Part shown: one piece after another, positions 16,508 through 25,495 of the stretch
Layout: each line of letters starts with the position of its first letter
How positions within the stretch are numbered: position 1 is the first letter of the stretch
Source of the DNA: Streptomyces parvulus
GTDB taxonomy: Bacteria > Actinomycetota > Actinomycetes > Streptomycetales > Streptomycetaceae
DNA: 64,000 nucleotides
Assembly (NCBI RefSeq): GCF_014648855.1
Contig: NZ_BMRX01000015.1
Span: 1-64,000 of the forward strand
Reading direction: 5' to 3'
Made by a program: the position numbers and the translations under genes
Notes under the pieces: generated by a model
Told to the model about the DNA's origin: nothing
The model's input: only the letters and a program-made list of their open reading frames with translations
The model's database searches: none

Positions 16508-18028
16508 TCAGGCCTTTTCCTGCATGGACCGGCGGGCCGGGTTGCCCTGCTCGTCGGCCTTGGGGTCCTTCTCGTCGGCCTTGGCCCGCACGCCCTTGGC
16601 GATGCGGTCGCCGATGTTCTTGTCGATGTTCGTCCAGTACTCGAAGGCCCGCTGGAGGACGGGTTCGGTCACCCCGTTGAGGAGGTGGCCGACCACGTTG
16701 TCCACCAGCCGGTCGCGGGCCGCGTCGTCCATGACCTCGCGCACCAGCGTCCCCGCCTGGCCCCAGTCGTCGTCCTCGGGATGGCTGACGTAGGCGCTGC
16801 GGGTGATGGCCCCGTCCGTCTCCCAGCTGGGCGGCGTGCCGAACCTCGCGGTGTCCGCGGCGGGGCCGCCCTTGGAGTTGGGCGCGTAGACCGGGTCGGT
16901 GGTCTTGCGGAACGCCATCGCCCCGTCCTTGGAGTACGTGTGGACGTCGACGACCGGGGCGTTCACCGGCAGCTGCTGGTAGTTGGCGCCGATGCGGTAG
17001 CGGTGGGCGTCGGCGTAGGAGAAGAGCCGGGCCAGCAGCATCCGGTCCGGGCTCGGGCCGATGCCGGGGACCAGGTTGTTGGGCTGGAAGGCGGCCTGCT
17101 CGATCTCCGCGTGGTTGTCGGTGGGGTTGCGGTCCAGCGTCATGCGGCCGACCGGGATCAGCGGGTAGTCGCCGTGCGGCCACACCTTCGTCAGGTCGAA
17201 GGGGTTGAACCGGTAGCCCGCGGCCTCCTCGTACGGCATGACCTGCACGTACAGGGTCCAGCTGGGGAACTCGCCGTCACGGATGTGCTCGAACAGGTCG
17301 CGCGTGTGGTAGTCCGTGTCGGCGGCCGCCATCTGGTCGGCCTCGTGCTGCGTGAAGAACTCGACGCCCTGGTCGGTCTTGAAGGTGTACTTCACCCAGA
17401 ACCGCTCGCCGGCCTCGTTGATCCACATGTAGGTGTGGGAGGTGTAGCCGTTCATGTGGCGCCAGGTCCGCGGGATGCCGCGGTCGCCCATGAGCCAGGT
17501 GACCTGGTGCGCGGACTCGGGGGACAGGGTCCAGAAGTCCCACTGCATGTCGTGGTCGCGCAGGTTGTTGTCGGCCCTGCGTTTCTGCGAACGGATGAAG
17601 TGCTGGAACTTCATCGGGTCCTTGATGAAGAACACCGGCGTGTTGTTGCCGACCATGTCGTAGTTGCCCTGGCTGGTGTAGAACTTCACCGCGAAGCCGC
17701 GCGGGTCGCGCCAGGTGTCCGGGCTCCCGCGCTCGCCCGCCACGGTCGAGAAGCGGATGACCAGGTCGGTGCGCGTCCCCGGCTGGAAGACGGCCGCCTT
17801 GGTGTAGGCGCTCACGTCGTGCGTCACCTCGAAGTGGCCGAAGGCGCCGCTGCCCTTGGCGTGCGGCTGGCGTTCGGGGATGCGCTCCCGGTTGAACTGC
17901 GCCATCTGCTCGATGAGGTAGGCGTCCTGGAGGAGTACCGGTCCTCCCGGTCCCGCGGTGAGCGAGTGTTCGTCGCTTTCCGCCGGCGCGCCGGAGTCCG
18001 TCGTGGTGGCAGGCGTGATGTCCGTCAT
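16508..18028 (-). CDS. Monofunctional haem catalase
   Basis: 506 residues, clade-3-like small-subunit length. Active-site His56 lies in RQPHAKGSGAFG, the distal Asn in GNNTPVFF (about 128), and the proximal haem ligand is Tyr338 in RLFSYADAHRYRIGAN. It decomposes hydrogen peroxide to water and oxygen in the cytoplasm. The C-terminal 25 residues are Lys/Asp/Glu-rich and variable. The ATG at 18028 has GAAAGGCAG upstream. No fur-like or oxyR gene is adjacent, so regulation is not evident from the neighbourhood. It is a close relative of the vegetative KatA-type enzymes of Streptomyces. Confidence 0.96.
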   Translation of the reverse strand: MTDITPATTTDSGAPAESDEHSLTAGPGGPVLLQDAYLIEQMAQFNRERIPERQPHAKGSGAFGHFEVTHDVSAYTKAAVFQPGTRTDLVIRFSTVAGERGSPDTWRDPRGFAVKFYTSQGNYDMVGNNTPVFFIKDPMKFQHFIRSQKRRADNNLRDHDMQWDFWTLSPESAHQVTWLMGDRGIPRTWRHMNGYTSHTYMWINEAGERFWVKYTFKTDQGVEFFTQHEADQMAAADTDYHTRDLFEHIRDGEFPSWTLYVQVMPYEEAAGYRFNPFDLTKVWPHGDYPLIPVGRMTLDRNPTDNHAEIEQAAFQPNNLVPGIGPSPDRMLLARLFSYADAHRYRIGANYQQLPVNAPVVDVHTYSKDGAMAFRKTTDPVYAPNSKGGPAADTARFGTPPSWETDGAITRSAYVSHPEDDDWGQAGTLVREVMDDAARDRLVDNVVGHLLNGVTEPVLQRAFEYWTNIDKNIGDRIAKGVRAKADEKDPKADEQGNPARRSMQEKA

Positions 18029-18327
18029 GAGACTGCCTTTCGTCGTGGAGTGGGTGGTGCCCAGGCGCCGCGCGGAACGCGCGCCGAGGACGCGTGCCCC
18101 CTGGCGGCCACACCAATCCGGTCCGGGTACGACCGGACGGGGGCCTCGCGCCTGTGGCGCCGCTCGTGGGACGAGCCAGGACCCGGACAGGGGGCATCGC
18201 CGCTCCCGCTCCCGGGCCGTGTGCCGGCGCCGGGACGCGCCGCGTGCTCACTCATCCGTCCAGGCCTTCCGGAGTGCCGTCGTCCGTATCAGTCTCCGCC
18301 GCCGCCGAAGGGGCGCAAGCGGAGACG
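18029..18327. other. Gene-free region upstream of catalase
   Basis: 299 bp of high-GC sequence with no convincing gene. A minus-strand reading frame from 18255 to 18025 has proline/glycine-rich composition typical of chance. I see no clear promoter; an ACTGATACGG segment near 18280 on the minus strand might be a -10. Confidence 0.4.
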
Positions 18328-18845
18328 TCAGGGCGAACGCGTGCCCACGGACGGCACCCTCAATCGCGCCGTTGCGCCCCTTTCGTGCCGAGAGCCGTCC
18401 GGCGCCTCCCGGCCCCGTACTCCGGTGCCCTCCCAGGACACCCGCAGCACCCGGCGTACGGCGCCCCGCAGCCAGTGGTGGGCGCCGTCGGAGGTGCGCC
18501 GGGGATGCCAGGCCATGCCGATGGCGACCGGCGGCAAAGGCAGCGGGATGTCGAGGAGCCGCAGGCCCATGACCGCGGCCTGCTCCATGAGCGGCGAGAG
18601 CGCGGCACCCGGCTCGGCGAGCGGGACCGGGGCGACGGCGTCGCTGCGGGCGGCGAGCGCCACGGCGGCGAGGTGGCCGGGCAGGACGACCGCCACCCGG
18701 CGGCTCAGCCGTGCTCGGCTAGGGCGGCGTGGACCGGCCCGCCGAAGCGCCCGCGGCGGCTGACGGCGACGTGCCCGGCGGCGGCGGACCGCCGCGGCGT
18801 CAGCCCCGGCGCGTGGTCCCCGGGGCAGCGAAAAGGCAGCCGGGA
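18328..18845 (-). pseudogene. Decayed LysR-type regulator (no HTH, one frameshift)
   Basis: On the complementary strand, sequence resembling the effector domain of LysR-type regulators can be read: HVAVSRRGRFGGPVHAALAEHG up to about 18709, then after loss of one base LSRRVAVVLPGHLAAVALAARSD and LPLPPVAIGMAWHPRRTSDGAHHWLR. The join EHG/LSRR fits if one base is missing, because the first frame hits TGA immediately. The first two thirds of a normal 300-residue LysR protein, including the winged helix, is absent: only about 140 bp lies between this remnant and the rox start. The terminal 40 residues are probably read-through. Orientation opposite rox suggests it once regulated that locus or a replaced neighbour. 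Confidence 0.75.
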
Positions 18846-18883
18846 CGCTCCCCGCCTGCCTCTTTCAACCTATAGCGCATGGG

Positions 18884-18902
18884 GGGCCTTGCGGCAAGGG
18901 CC
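18884..18902 (+). promoter_or_regulatory. Rifamycin-associated element (RAE) upstream of rox
   Basis: The sequence around 18884-18902 contains CTTGCGGCAAGG flanked by GGGC and GCC. It agrees at 17 of 19 positions with the RAE inverted repeat I recall from rifamycin-inactivation genes of actinomycetes (GGGGCTTGCGGCAAGGCCC). It lies about 87 bp before the rox ATG and overlaps a possible -35 (TTGCGG, with CAGAAT 19 bp downstream). RAEs are associated with rifamycin-inducible transcription. Confidence 0.8.
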
Positions 18903-18988
18903 TGTCCGTGGCGCAGAATCGTCGCCCTCGGCCGCTGCCCGCGTGAGGCAGCCGGCCCGATCCGTCGCATTCGCACCATGGGGGACTC

Positions 18989-20416
<1,428 letters not shown>

Positions 20417-20460
20417 CCCTCCCGCCACCGCCCGCCCCCGACCACCACCGGAGAACCGCC

Positions 20461-21507
20461 ATGAACCACGTCGCCGCCCCCGACCGCTACGACGGCACCA
20501 TGCGCTACCGGCGCACCGGCCGTTCCGGGCTCGACCTGCCCGTCCTGTCGCTCGGCTACTGGCACAACTTCGGCGACGACAAGCCGTTCGAGTCGCAGCG
20601 GGAGATCGCCCTGCGCGCCTTCGACCTCGGCATCACCCACCACGACCTGGCCAACAACTACGGCCCGCCCTATGGATCCGCCGAGATCAACTTCGGCCGG
20701 ATCATGCGCCAGGACCTGGCGCCGTACCGGGACGAGATGATCATCTCCACCAAGGCCGGGTACGACATGTGGCCCGGCCCCTACGGCCAGGGCGGCGGCT
20801 CCCGCAAGTACGTGCTCGCCTCCCTCGACCAGTCCCTGAAGCGCACGGGCCTGGACTACGTCGACATCTTCTACTCCCACCGGCTGGACGCCTCCACGCC
20901 GCTGGAGGAGACGATGACGGCCCTGGACACGGCGGTCCGGCAGGGCAAGGCGCTCTACGTCGGCATCTCCTCCTACGACGCCGAACGCTCCCGGGAGGCC
21001 GCGGCGATCCTCCGCGACCTGGGCACGCCGCTGCTGATCCACCAGCCCTCGTACAACATGCTCAACCGGTGGATCGAGACCGAGGGCCTGCTCGACGCCG
21101 CGGCCGACGAGGGCTTCGGCGTGATCGGGTTCACCGCGCTCGCCCAGGGCCTGCTGACGGGGCGCTACCTCGACGGCGTCCCCGAGGGGTCCCGGGCCAC
21201 TCAGGGCAAGTCCTTCGCGACCGACTGGCTGAACGAGGACACCCTCCAGCGGCTGCGGGCGCTCAACGACATCGCCGCCCGCCGCGACCAGACCCTGGCC
21301 CAGATGGCGCTGGCCTGGGCGCTGCGCGACCCGCGCGTCACCTCGCTGGTGATCGGTGCCTCCCGCCCCGCCCAGCTGGAGCAGAACGTGGCGGCCCTGG
21401 ACAACCTCGCCTTCACCGCCGACGAACTCGCCGAGATCGACAAGTACGCGGTGGCCGACGGCAGCGTCGACCTGTGGCGGCAGGCCCGCACCGGCGAGAT
21501 GGGCTGA
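20461..21507 (+). CDS. Aldo/keto reductase (YghZ / L-glyceraldehyde-3-P reductase type)
   Basis: 348 residues, ATG with GGAG upstream. The AKR barrel shows the catalytic set: Asp and Tyr in HHDLANNYGPPYGSAE, Lys in ISTKAGYDMWPGPYG, and His in DIFYSHRLD. The phrase YDMWPGPYG and the long SFNML-like loop (HQPSYNMLNRW) place it with YghZ/Kv-beta-like AKR14 reductases. These use NADPH on L-glyceraldehyde 3-phosphate, methylglyoxal and other aldehydes. It sits 44 bp after rox. It may simply share its promoter, or may act on carbonyl products; the latter is speculation. Confidence 0.92.
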   Translation: MNHVAAPDRYDGTMRYRRTGRSGLDLPVLSLGYWHNFGDDKPFESQREIALRAFDLGITHHDLANNYGPPYGSAEINFGRIMRQDLAPYRDEMIISTKAGYDMWPGPYGQGGGSRKYVLASLDQSLKRTGLDYVDIFYSHRLDASTPLEETMTALDTAVRQGKALYVGISSYDAERSREAAAILRDLGTPLLIHQPSYNMLNRWIETEGLLDAAADEGFGVIGFTALAQGLLTGRYLDGVPEGSRATQGKSFATDWLNEDTLQRLRALNDIAARRDQTLAQMALAWALRDPRVTSLVIGASRPAQLEQNVAALDNLAFTADELAEIDKYAVADGSVDLWRQARTGEMG

Positions 21508-21546
21508 GGCCGATGGGCTGAGGCCCGGCCCGCCGGCGCGCGGGGG

Positions 21547-22728
21547 TCACCGCACCGGTTCTCCCGTGACGCGGAGCAGCCGGGGCGGTCCGGCGGCGGG
21601 CTCGGGCAGGCGCAGCGGCGACCTGCCCGGGGTGATGCTGCCGAGGAGCGCCGCCCGGTGCGCGCCCGTGCCCGACGGGATCGCGCCGGGCAGGCCGTGC
21701 ACGGTGAGGAAGCCCAGCAGCGCGAAGGCCAGGGCCTCCTTGGCGTCGGACGGCAGCCCGAGCGCGTCGCTCGCCTCCAGCGGTACGCCGGGCAGCTCCT
21801 CGGCGAGCATGCCCATCAGCACCGGGTTGTGCGCCCCGCCGCCGGAGACCGCGAGGCTCGTGACGCCGTGCGCCCGGCAGGCGTCGGCCACGGTGACCGC
21901 GGTGAGCCGTGCCAGCGTCGCCAGCACGTCGTCCGGCTCGGGCACCGGCGCCGCGTCCAGCGCCCGCAGCAGGTAGGGCAGGTGGAACAGCTCCTTGCCG
22001 GTGCTCTTCGGGGCCGGCCCGCGGTAGTACGGGTCGTTCAGCAGCTCCCGCAGCAGCGCCGGGTCGGTCCGGCCGGCCCCGGCCCGCCGCCCGTCCTCGT
22101 CGTATCCGAGGGCGCCGCCGGTGAAGTGCCGCACGGCGGCGTCCATGAGCGCGTTGGCGGGCCCCGTGTCGAAGGCCAGCGGTGCGGCGCCGGGGGCGAC
22201 GACGGTGAGGTTGGCGATGCCGCCCAGGTTGAGGGCGGCCGGGGTGCCGGGCAGCGCGGCGAGCGCGAGGGCGTCGGTCATCGCCACCAGCGGAGCGCCC
22301 TGGCCGCCGGCCGCGACGTCCCTGGACCGCAGGTCGGAGACGACGGGCAGACCGGTGGCCTCGGCGATCCAGGCGGGCTGCCCGAGCTGCAGGGTGCCGC
22401 GGACGGTTCCGTCCTCGACCCAGTGGTAGACGGTCTGCCCGTGCGAGACCACCAGGTCGGCCTCCCCGCCGCACAGTTCGCGCAGCGCCCGTACGGCCAC
22501 GTCGGCGAAGGCCCGGCCGATCCCGGTGTCGAGCACGGCGACGGCGCGGGCGGTCGTCTCCGACGGCGGCAGGAACCCCTCGATCAGCTCGCGAAGTTCG
22601 CCGGGGTAGGGCACGGAGAGGTGCCCGAGGGGCCGCATCACCAGGACGTCGCCCCGCAGGACGAGATCCGCGGCGGCGGCCTCGACGGCGTCGTAGGAGG
22701 TGCCCGACATCAGGCCGATCACACGCAA
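21547..22728 (-). CDS. anmK: Anhydro-N-acetylmuramic acid kinase
   Basis: 393 residues, TTG start at 22728 with GGAG five bases upstream. The hallmarks are MSGTSYDAVEAAAADL at the N-terminus, VSHGQTVYHW, LNLGGIANLTVV, FDTGPANALMD and SGGGAHNPVLM. The enzyme phosphorylates and opens 1,6-anhydroMurNAc to MurNAc-6-phosphate in peptidoglycan recycling. The normal nucleophilic Asp of the MSGTSxD motif is present. Immediately upstream is an SSS transporter, and divergent is an RpiR regulator, together suggesting uptake and use of cell-wall sugars. The MurQ etherase that would follow is not in the window. Confidence 0.95.
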   Translation of the reverse strand: MRVIGLMSGTSYDAVEAAAADLVLRGDVLVMRPLGHLSVPYPGELRELIEGFLPPSETTARAVAVLDTGIGRAFADVAVRALRELCGGEADLVVSHGQTVYHWVEDGTVRGTLQLGQPAWIAEATGLPVVSDLRSRDVAAGGQGAPLVAMTDALALAALPGTPAALNLGGIANLTVVAPGAAPLAFDTGPANALMDAAVRHFTGGALGYDEDGRRAGAGRTDPALLRELLNDPYYRGPAPKSTGKELFHLPYLLRALDAAPVPEPDDVLATLARLTAVTVADACRAHGVTSLAVSGGGAHNPVLMGMLAEELPGVPLEASDALGLPSDAKEALAFALLGFLTVHGLPGAIPSGTGAHRAALLGSITPGRSPLRLPEPAAGPPRLLRVTGEPVR

Positions 22729-22801
22729 GTCGTCTCCAGGGGAGTGAGGCGGGTAGCGGGCGGCCCCGGCGTGAGCGCGCCCGCCAGGCGGCTGACCGCG
22801 C

Positions 22802-24373
22802 TCAGTTGCGGCCGGCCGTCGCGGTCAGCTGGTCGGGTCCAGTGCCCGGCTCGGCGCCGTCCGCGGAGCCGCCGCCGGCCGCGGGCGCCCGGTGGAACAG
22901 GCTCAGGACGCCACCGACGGCCAGGGTGATCACCACGCCGATGGGCACGAGCCACTGGGCCGCGATCGGCTGGGACACCGTCGTCCCGCCCGTCGTGACG
23001 TCGATCTTGACCACCCGCACGATGTAGGTCATCACCCCGATGGTCACCAGGAAGGCCACGACCGAGTCGACCTCGTTGGCGCGGGTCACCAGCCGCCCGA
23101 GCAGGAACGCGCCGAGCAGTGCGCCGTAGGTGTAGCCGGCGATGGTCAGGCCGGTGAGGTAGACGTTGCCGGTGCTCGTGCTGAACGCGCAGGCGAAGAC
23201 GGCCATCAGCGTCGCCCACACCAGCGTCGTCCAGCGGGCGAGTCGCAGCAGCGCGTCCTCGGACGGGGTGCTGCGGAAGAAACTGTGGATGATGTCGGCG
23301 ACCGTCGAGTTCGACATCGAGTTCAGCGCCGAGGAGAGCGAGCCCATCGCGGCGCCCAGGATGCCGGCCACGAGCAGACCGGAGACGACGACGGGCAACC
23401 CGTTCAGGATGAACTCCGGGTAGAGGTTGTCGGAGCTGGACAGGCCCAGCTCGGAGAACGACTTGCCCTGGTTGTACGACCACAGCAGCGCGCCGACGAG
23501 CGAGAACGCGGCGAACTGGATGACGACGAAGACACCCGAGGCGATCATGGCCTTCTGGCCCTCGCGCAGCGTCCGGGTGGCCAGCACGCGCTGGACGATC
23601 AGCTGGTCGGAGCCGTGGCTGGCCATGGCGAAGATAGCGCCGCCGATGATGGCGGTGGGCAGGGCGAACGGGCTGGTCAGGATGTGCGCCAGGTTGAAGT
23701 CGGTGTCGAAGAGCGTGAACCGCCCGGCGTCCCAGGCACGCGCGTAGCCGGCCCCGCCCACGTGCGCGGAGAGCACCGCGACGGCGAGGATCGCTCCGCC
23801 GAGGTACAGGCCCATCTGGATGGCGTCGGTCCAGATGACCGCCTTGATGCCGCCCAGGTAGGTGTACACGACGGTGATCAGCGTGAGCACGATGATGATC
23901 ACCCGGTAGCTCGCGTGCACGCCGAACTCGTCGAGCAGCAGCTTGATCGGGATGGCGGAGGCGAACAGCCGGACGCCCTCGGCGAGGAGCCGGGTGAAGA
24001 CGAAGGTCACCGACGCGAGCCCCTGCAGCTTCAGCCCGAACCGGTCGCCCAGGTACTGGTAGGCGCTGACGAACCCGCCGCGCTTGTAGAGCGGGATCAG
24101 CACGGTGGCCACGACGACGCGTCCGATGACGTAGCCGAGGGCGAGTTCGACGTTGCCGAAGCCCTGGCCGCTGTAGGCGCCGCCGGGGACGCTGATCACC
24201 GTGAGGACGCTGGTCTCGGTGGCGACGACGGAGAAGGACACCGTCCACCACGGCATGTGGCCCTCGCCGACGAAGTAGTCCTTCGCCGATTTCTGCTTGC
24301 CGGCCTTCCGGAGGCCGATCCAGGCGATCCCGATCAGATAGACCACGATCACCACGAGGTCGAGCTGGCGCAC
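22802..24373 (-). CDS. Sodium:solute symporter (SSS family), probable amino-sugar importer
   Basis: 523 residues with about 13 membrane spans, the LeuT-like SSS fold. Typical stretches are LDLVVIVVYLIGIAWIGLRKAG at the N-terminus, YQYLGDRFGLKLQGLA, YTYLGGIKAVIWTDAIQ (the classical GG.KAV.WTD motif) and ASHGSDQLIVQRVLA. GTG start with AGGAG upstream. The C-terminal 30 residues are Gly/Ala-rich and cytoplasmic. It is 73 bp upstream of anmK on the same strand with its own good promoter, so the pair is probably an operon. Substrate is inferred from context: anhydroMurNAc, MurNAc or a related sugar. Known SSS members also carry sialic acid, glucose or proline. Confidence 0.88.
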   Translation of the reverse strand: MRQLDLVVIVVYLIGIAWIGLRKAGKQKSAKDYFVGEGHMPWWTVSFSVVATETSVLTVISVPGGAYSGQGFGNVELALGYVIGRVVVATVLIPLYKRGGFVSAYQYLGDRFGLKLQGLASVTFVFTRLLAEGVRLFASAIPIKLLLDEFGVHASYRVIIIVLTLITVVYTYLGGIKAVIWTDAIQMGLYLGGAILAVAVLSAHVGGAGYARAWDAGRFTLFDTDFNLAHILTSPFALPTAIIGGAIFAMASHGSDQLIVQRVLATRTLREGQKAMIASGVFVVIQFAAFSLVGALLWSYNQGKSFSELGLSSSDNLYPEFILNGLPVVVSGLLVAGILGAAMGSLSSALNSMSNSTVADIIHSFFRSTPSEDALLRLARWTTLVWATLMAVFACAFSTSTGNVYLTGLTIAGYTYGALLGAFLLGRLVTRANEVDSVVAFLVTIGVMTYIVRVVKIDVTTGGTTVSQPIAAQWLVPIGVVITLAVGGVLSLFHRAPAAGGGSADGAEPGTGPDQLTATAGRN

Positions 24374-24428
24374 ACGTGCTCCTAGACACTGGCCGGTGGG
24401 GTCGCCGGCGTGGGGAGAGGGCCGTCCG

Positions 24429-24458
24429 AGTATGGGAATGCCGAACTCCGGATGTCAA
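24429..24458 (-). promoter_or_regulatory. Promoter of the SSS transporter-anmK operon
   Basis: On the complementary strand TTGACA (24453-24458) and CATACT (24429-24434) are 18 bp apart, near consensus. It is divergent from the RpiR promoter, with the -35 boxes 33 bp apart. Any operator for RpiR should lie in the AT-rich stretch between them (24459-24491). Confidence 0.65.
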
Positions 24459-24491
24459 TAAGTAACGGCGCTTCAGGGTGTACGTAAATTT

Positions 24492-24520
24492 TTGACCAAC
24501 CCGGGTGGCCCCATTAGCCT
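24492..24520 (+). promoter_or_regulatory. Promoter of the RpiR regulator gene
   Basis: TTGACC (24492-24497) and TAGCCT (24515-24520) with exactly 17 bp spacing, followed 28 bp later by the ATG with AGGAGG upstream. Confidence 0.6.
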
Positions 24521-24547
24521 GTCCCCACCACACCCAGGAGGGGCGCC

Positions 24548-25483
24548 ATGGTCCGCCAGTCCTCGTCCGGCGTGCCGGAGCGGTCCGCCCAGGACGCCGC
24601 GCCCGCCGACGTCCTCGCGCGCGTCCGCGCCGCCCGCCCATCCCTGGCCCCCTCCGAACGCCGGGTCGCCGACGCCGTCCTGGCCGCCCCCGGGCAGGTC
24701 GCGGAGCTGTCCATCGGCGCACTTGCGGAGCGGGCGGACACCTCGGCCGCCACGGTGATGCGGTTCTGCCGCACGATCGGCACCGGCAACTACCCCCAGC
24801 TGCGCCTCGCGCTGGCCGCCGCCGCCGCGCGCGAGCACGCCCTCGGGGGTGAGCGGGCGGAGCACGGCGGCACCGACATCAGCCCGACGGACTCGCTGGA
24901 CCGCATAGTCAGCAAGATCATCTACAACGAGGTCCGCGCCCTGGAGGACTCCGGCGCCGGACTCGACGTGGAGGCGCTGGGCCGTGCGGTCGACGCCGTG
25001 GCGAAGGCCCGCAGGGTCGACATCTTCGGCGTCGGCGCGAGTGCCTTCGTCGGCCAGGACCTGCACCAGAAGCTGCACCGCATAGGCCGCATGGCCTTCA
25101 TCTGGAGCGACCGGCACGCGGCACTCACCGCGGCGGCGCTGCTGGGGCCCGGCGACGTGGCGCTGGCCGTCTCCCACTCCGGCGAGACCGAGGACACCAC
25201 CGAGCCCCTCCAGGCCGCCGCCGAACGCGGCGCCACCACCATCGCCCTGACCAACGACCCCGGCTCCACGCTCGCCACCGGCGCCGACCTGGTGCTGACC
25301 ACCTGCGCCCGCGAGACCCCGTTCCGCTCCGGTGCGACCGTCAGCCGCATCGCCCAGCTCGCCGTGGTCGACTGCCTCTTCGTCGGCGTCGCCCAGCGCT
25401 CCTACGACGCGTCGACCACCGCCCTGGAGAAGACCTACGGAGCCGTCCAGCGCCGGCGCCGCCCCGCCCGCCGCGACACCTGA
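24548..25483 (+). CDS. RpiR/MurR-family regulator with SIS domain
   Basis: 311 residues. The N-terminal RpiR-type helix-turn-helix reads ERRVADAVLAAPGQVAELSIGALAERADTSAATVMRFCR (in part). The C-terminal SIS phosphosugar-binding domain has FGVGASAFVGQDLHQKLHRIG, then VSHSGETEDTTEPL and ALTNDPGSTLA. Members sense sugar phosphates; MurR in E. coli responds to MurNAc-6-phosphate. Divergence from anmK and the transporter suggests it senses the AnmK product and controls that operon. The stop is 13 bp from the convergent NhaA gene with no hairpin between. Confidence 0.93.
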   Translation: MVRQSSSGVPERSAQDAAPADVLARVRAARPSLAPSERRVADAVLAAPGQVAELSIGALAERADTSAATVMRFCRTIGTGNYPQLRLALAAAAAREHALGGERAEHGGTDISPTDSLDRIVSKIIYNEVRALEDSGAGLDVEALGRAVDAVAKARRVDIFGVGASAFVGQDLHQKLHRIGRMAFIWSDRHAALTAAALLGPGDVALAVSHSGETEDTTEPLQAAAERGATTIALTNDPGSTLATGADLVLTTCARETPFRSGATVSRIAQLAVVDCLFVGVAQRSYDASTTALEKTYGAVQRRRRPARRDT

Positions 25484-25495
25484 CCGGCCGTCACC

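Noticed and set aside
18025..18255. Minus-strand 76-codon ORF ending in an ATGA overlap with the catalase start
   Set aside because: Composition is Gly/Pro/Arg/Ser-rich with no recognisable domain and no clear ribosome site; typical of chance frames in GC-rich DNA.
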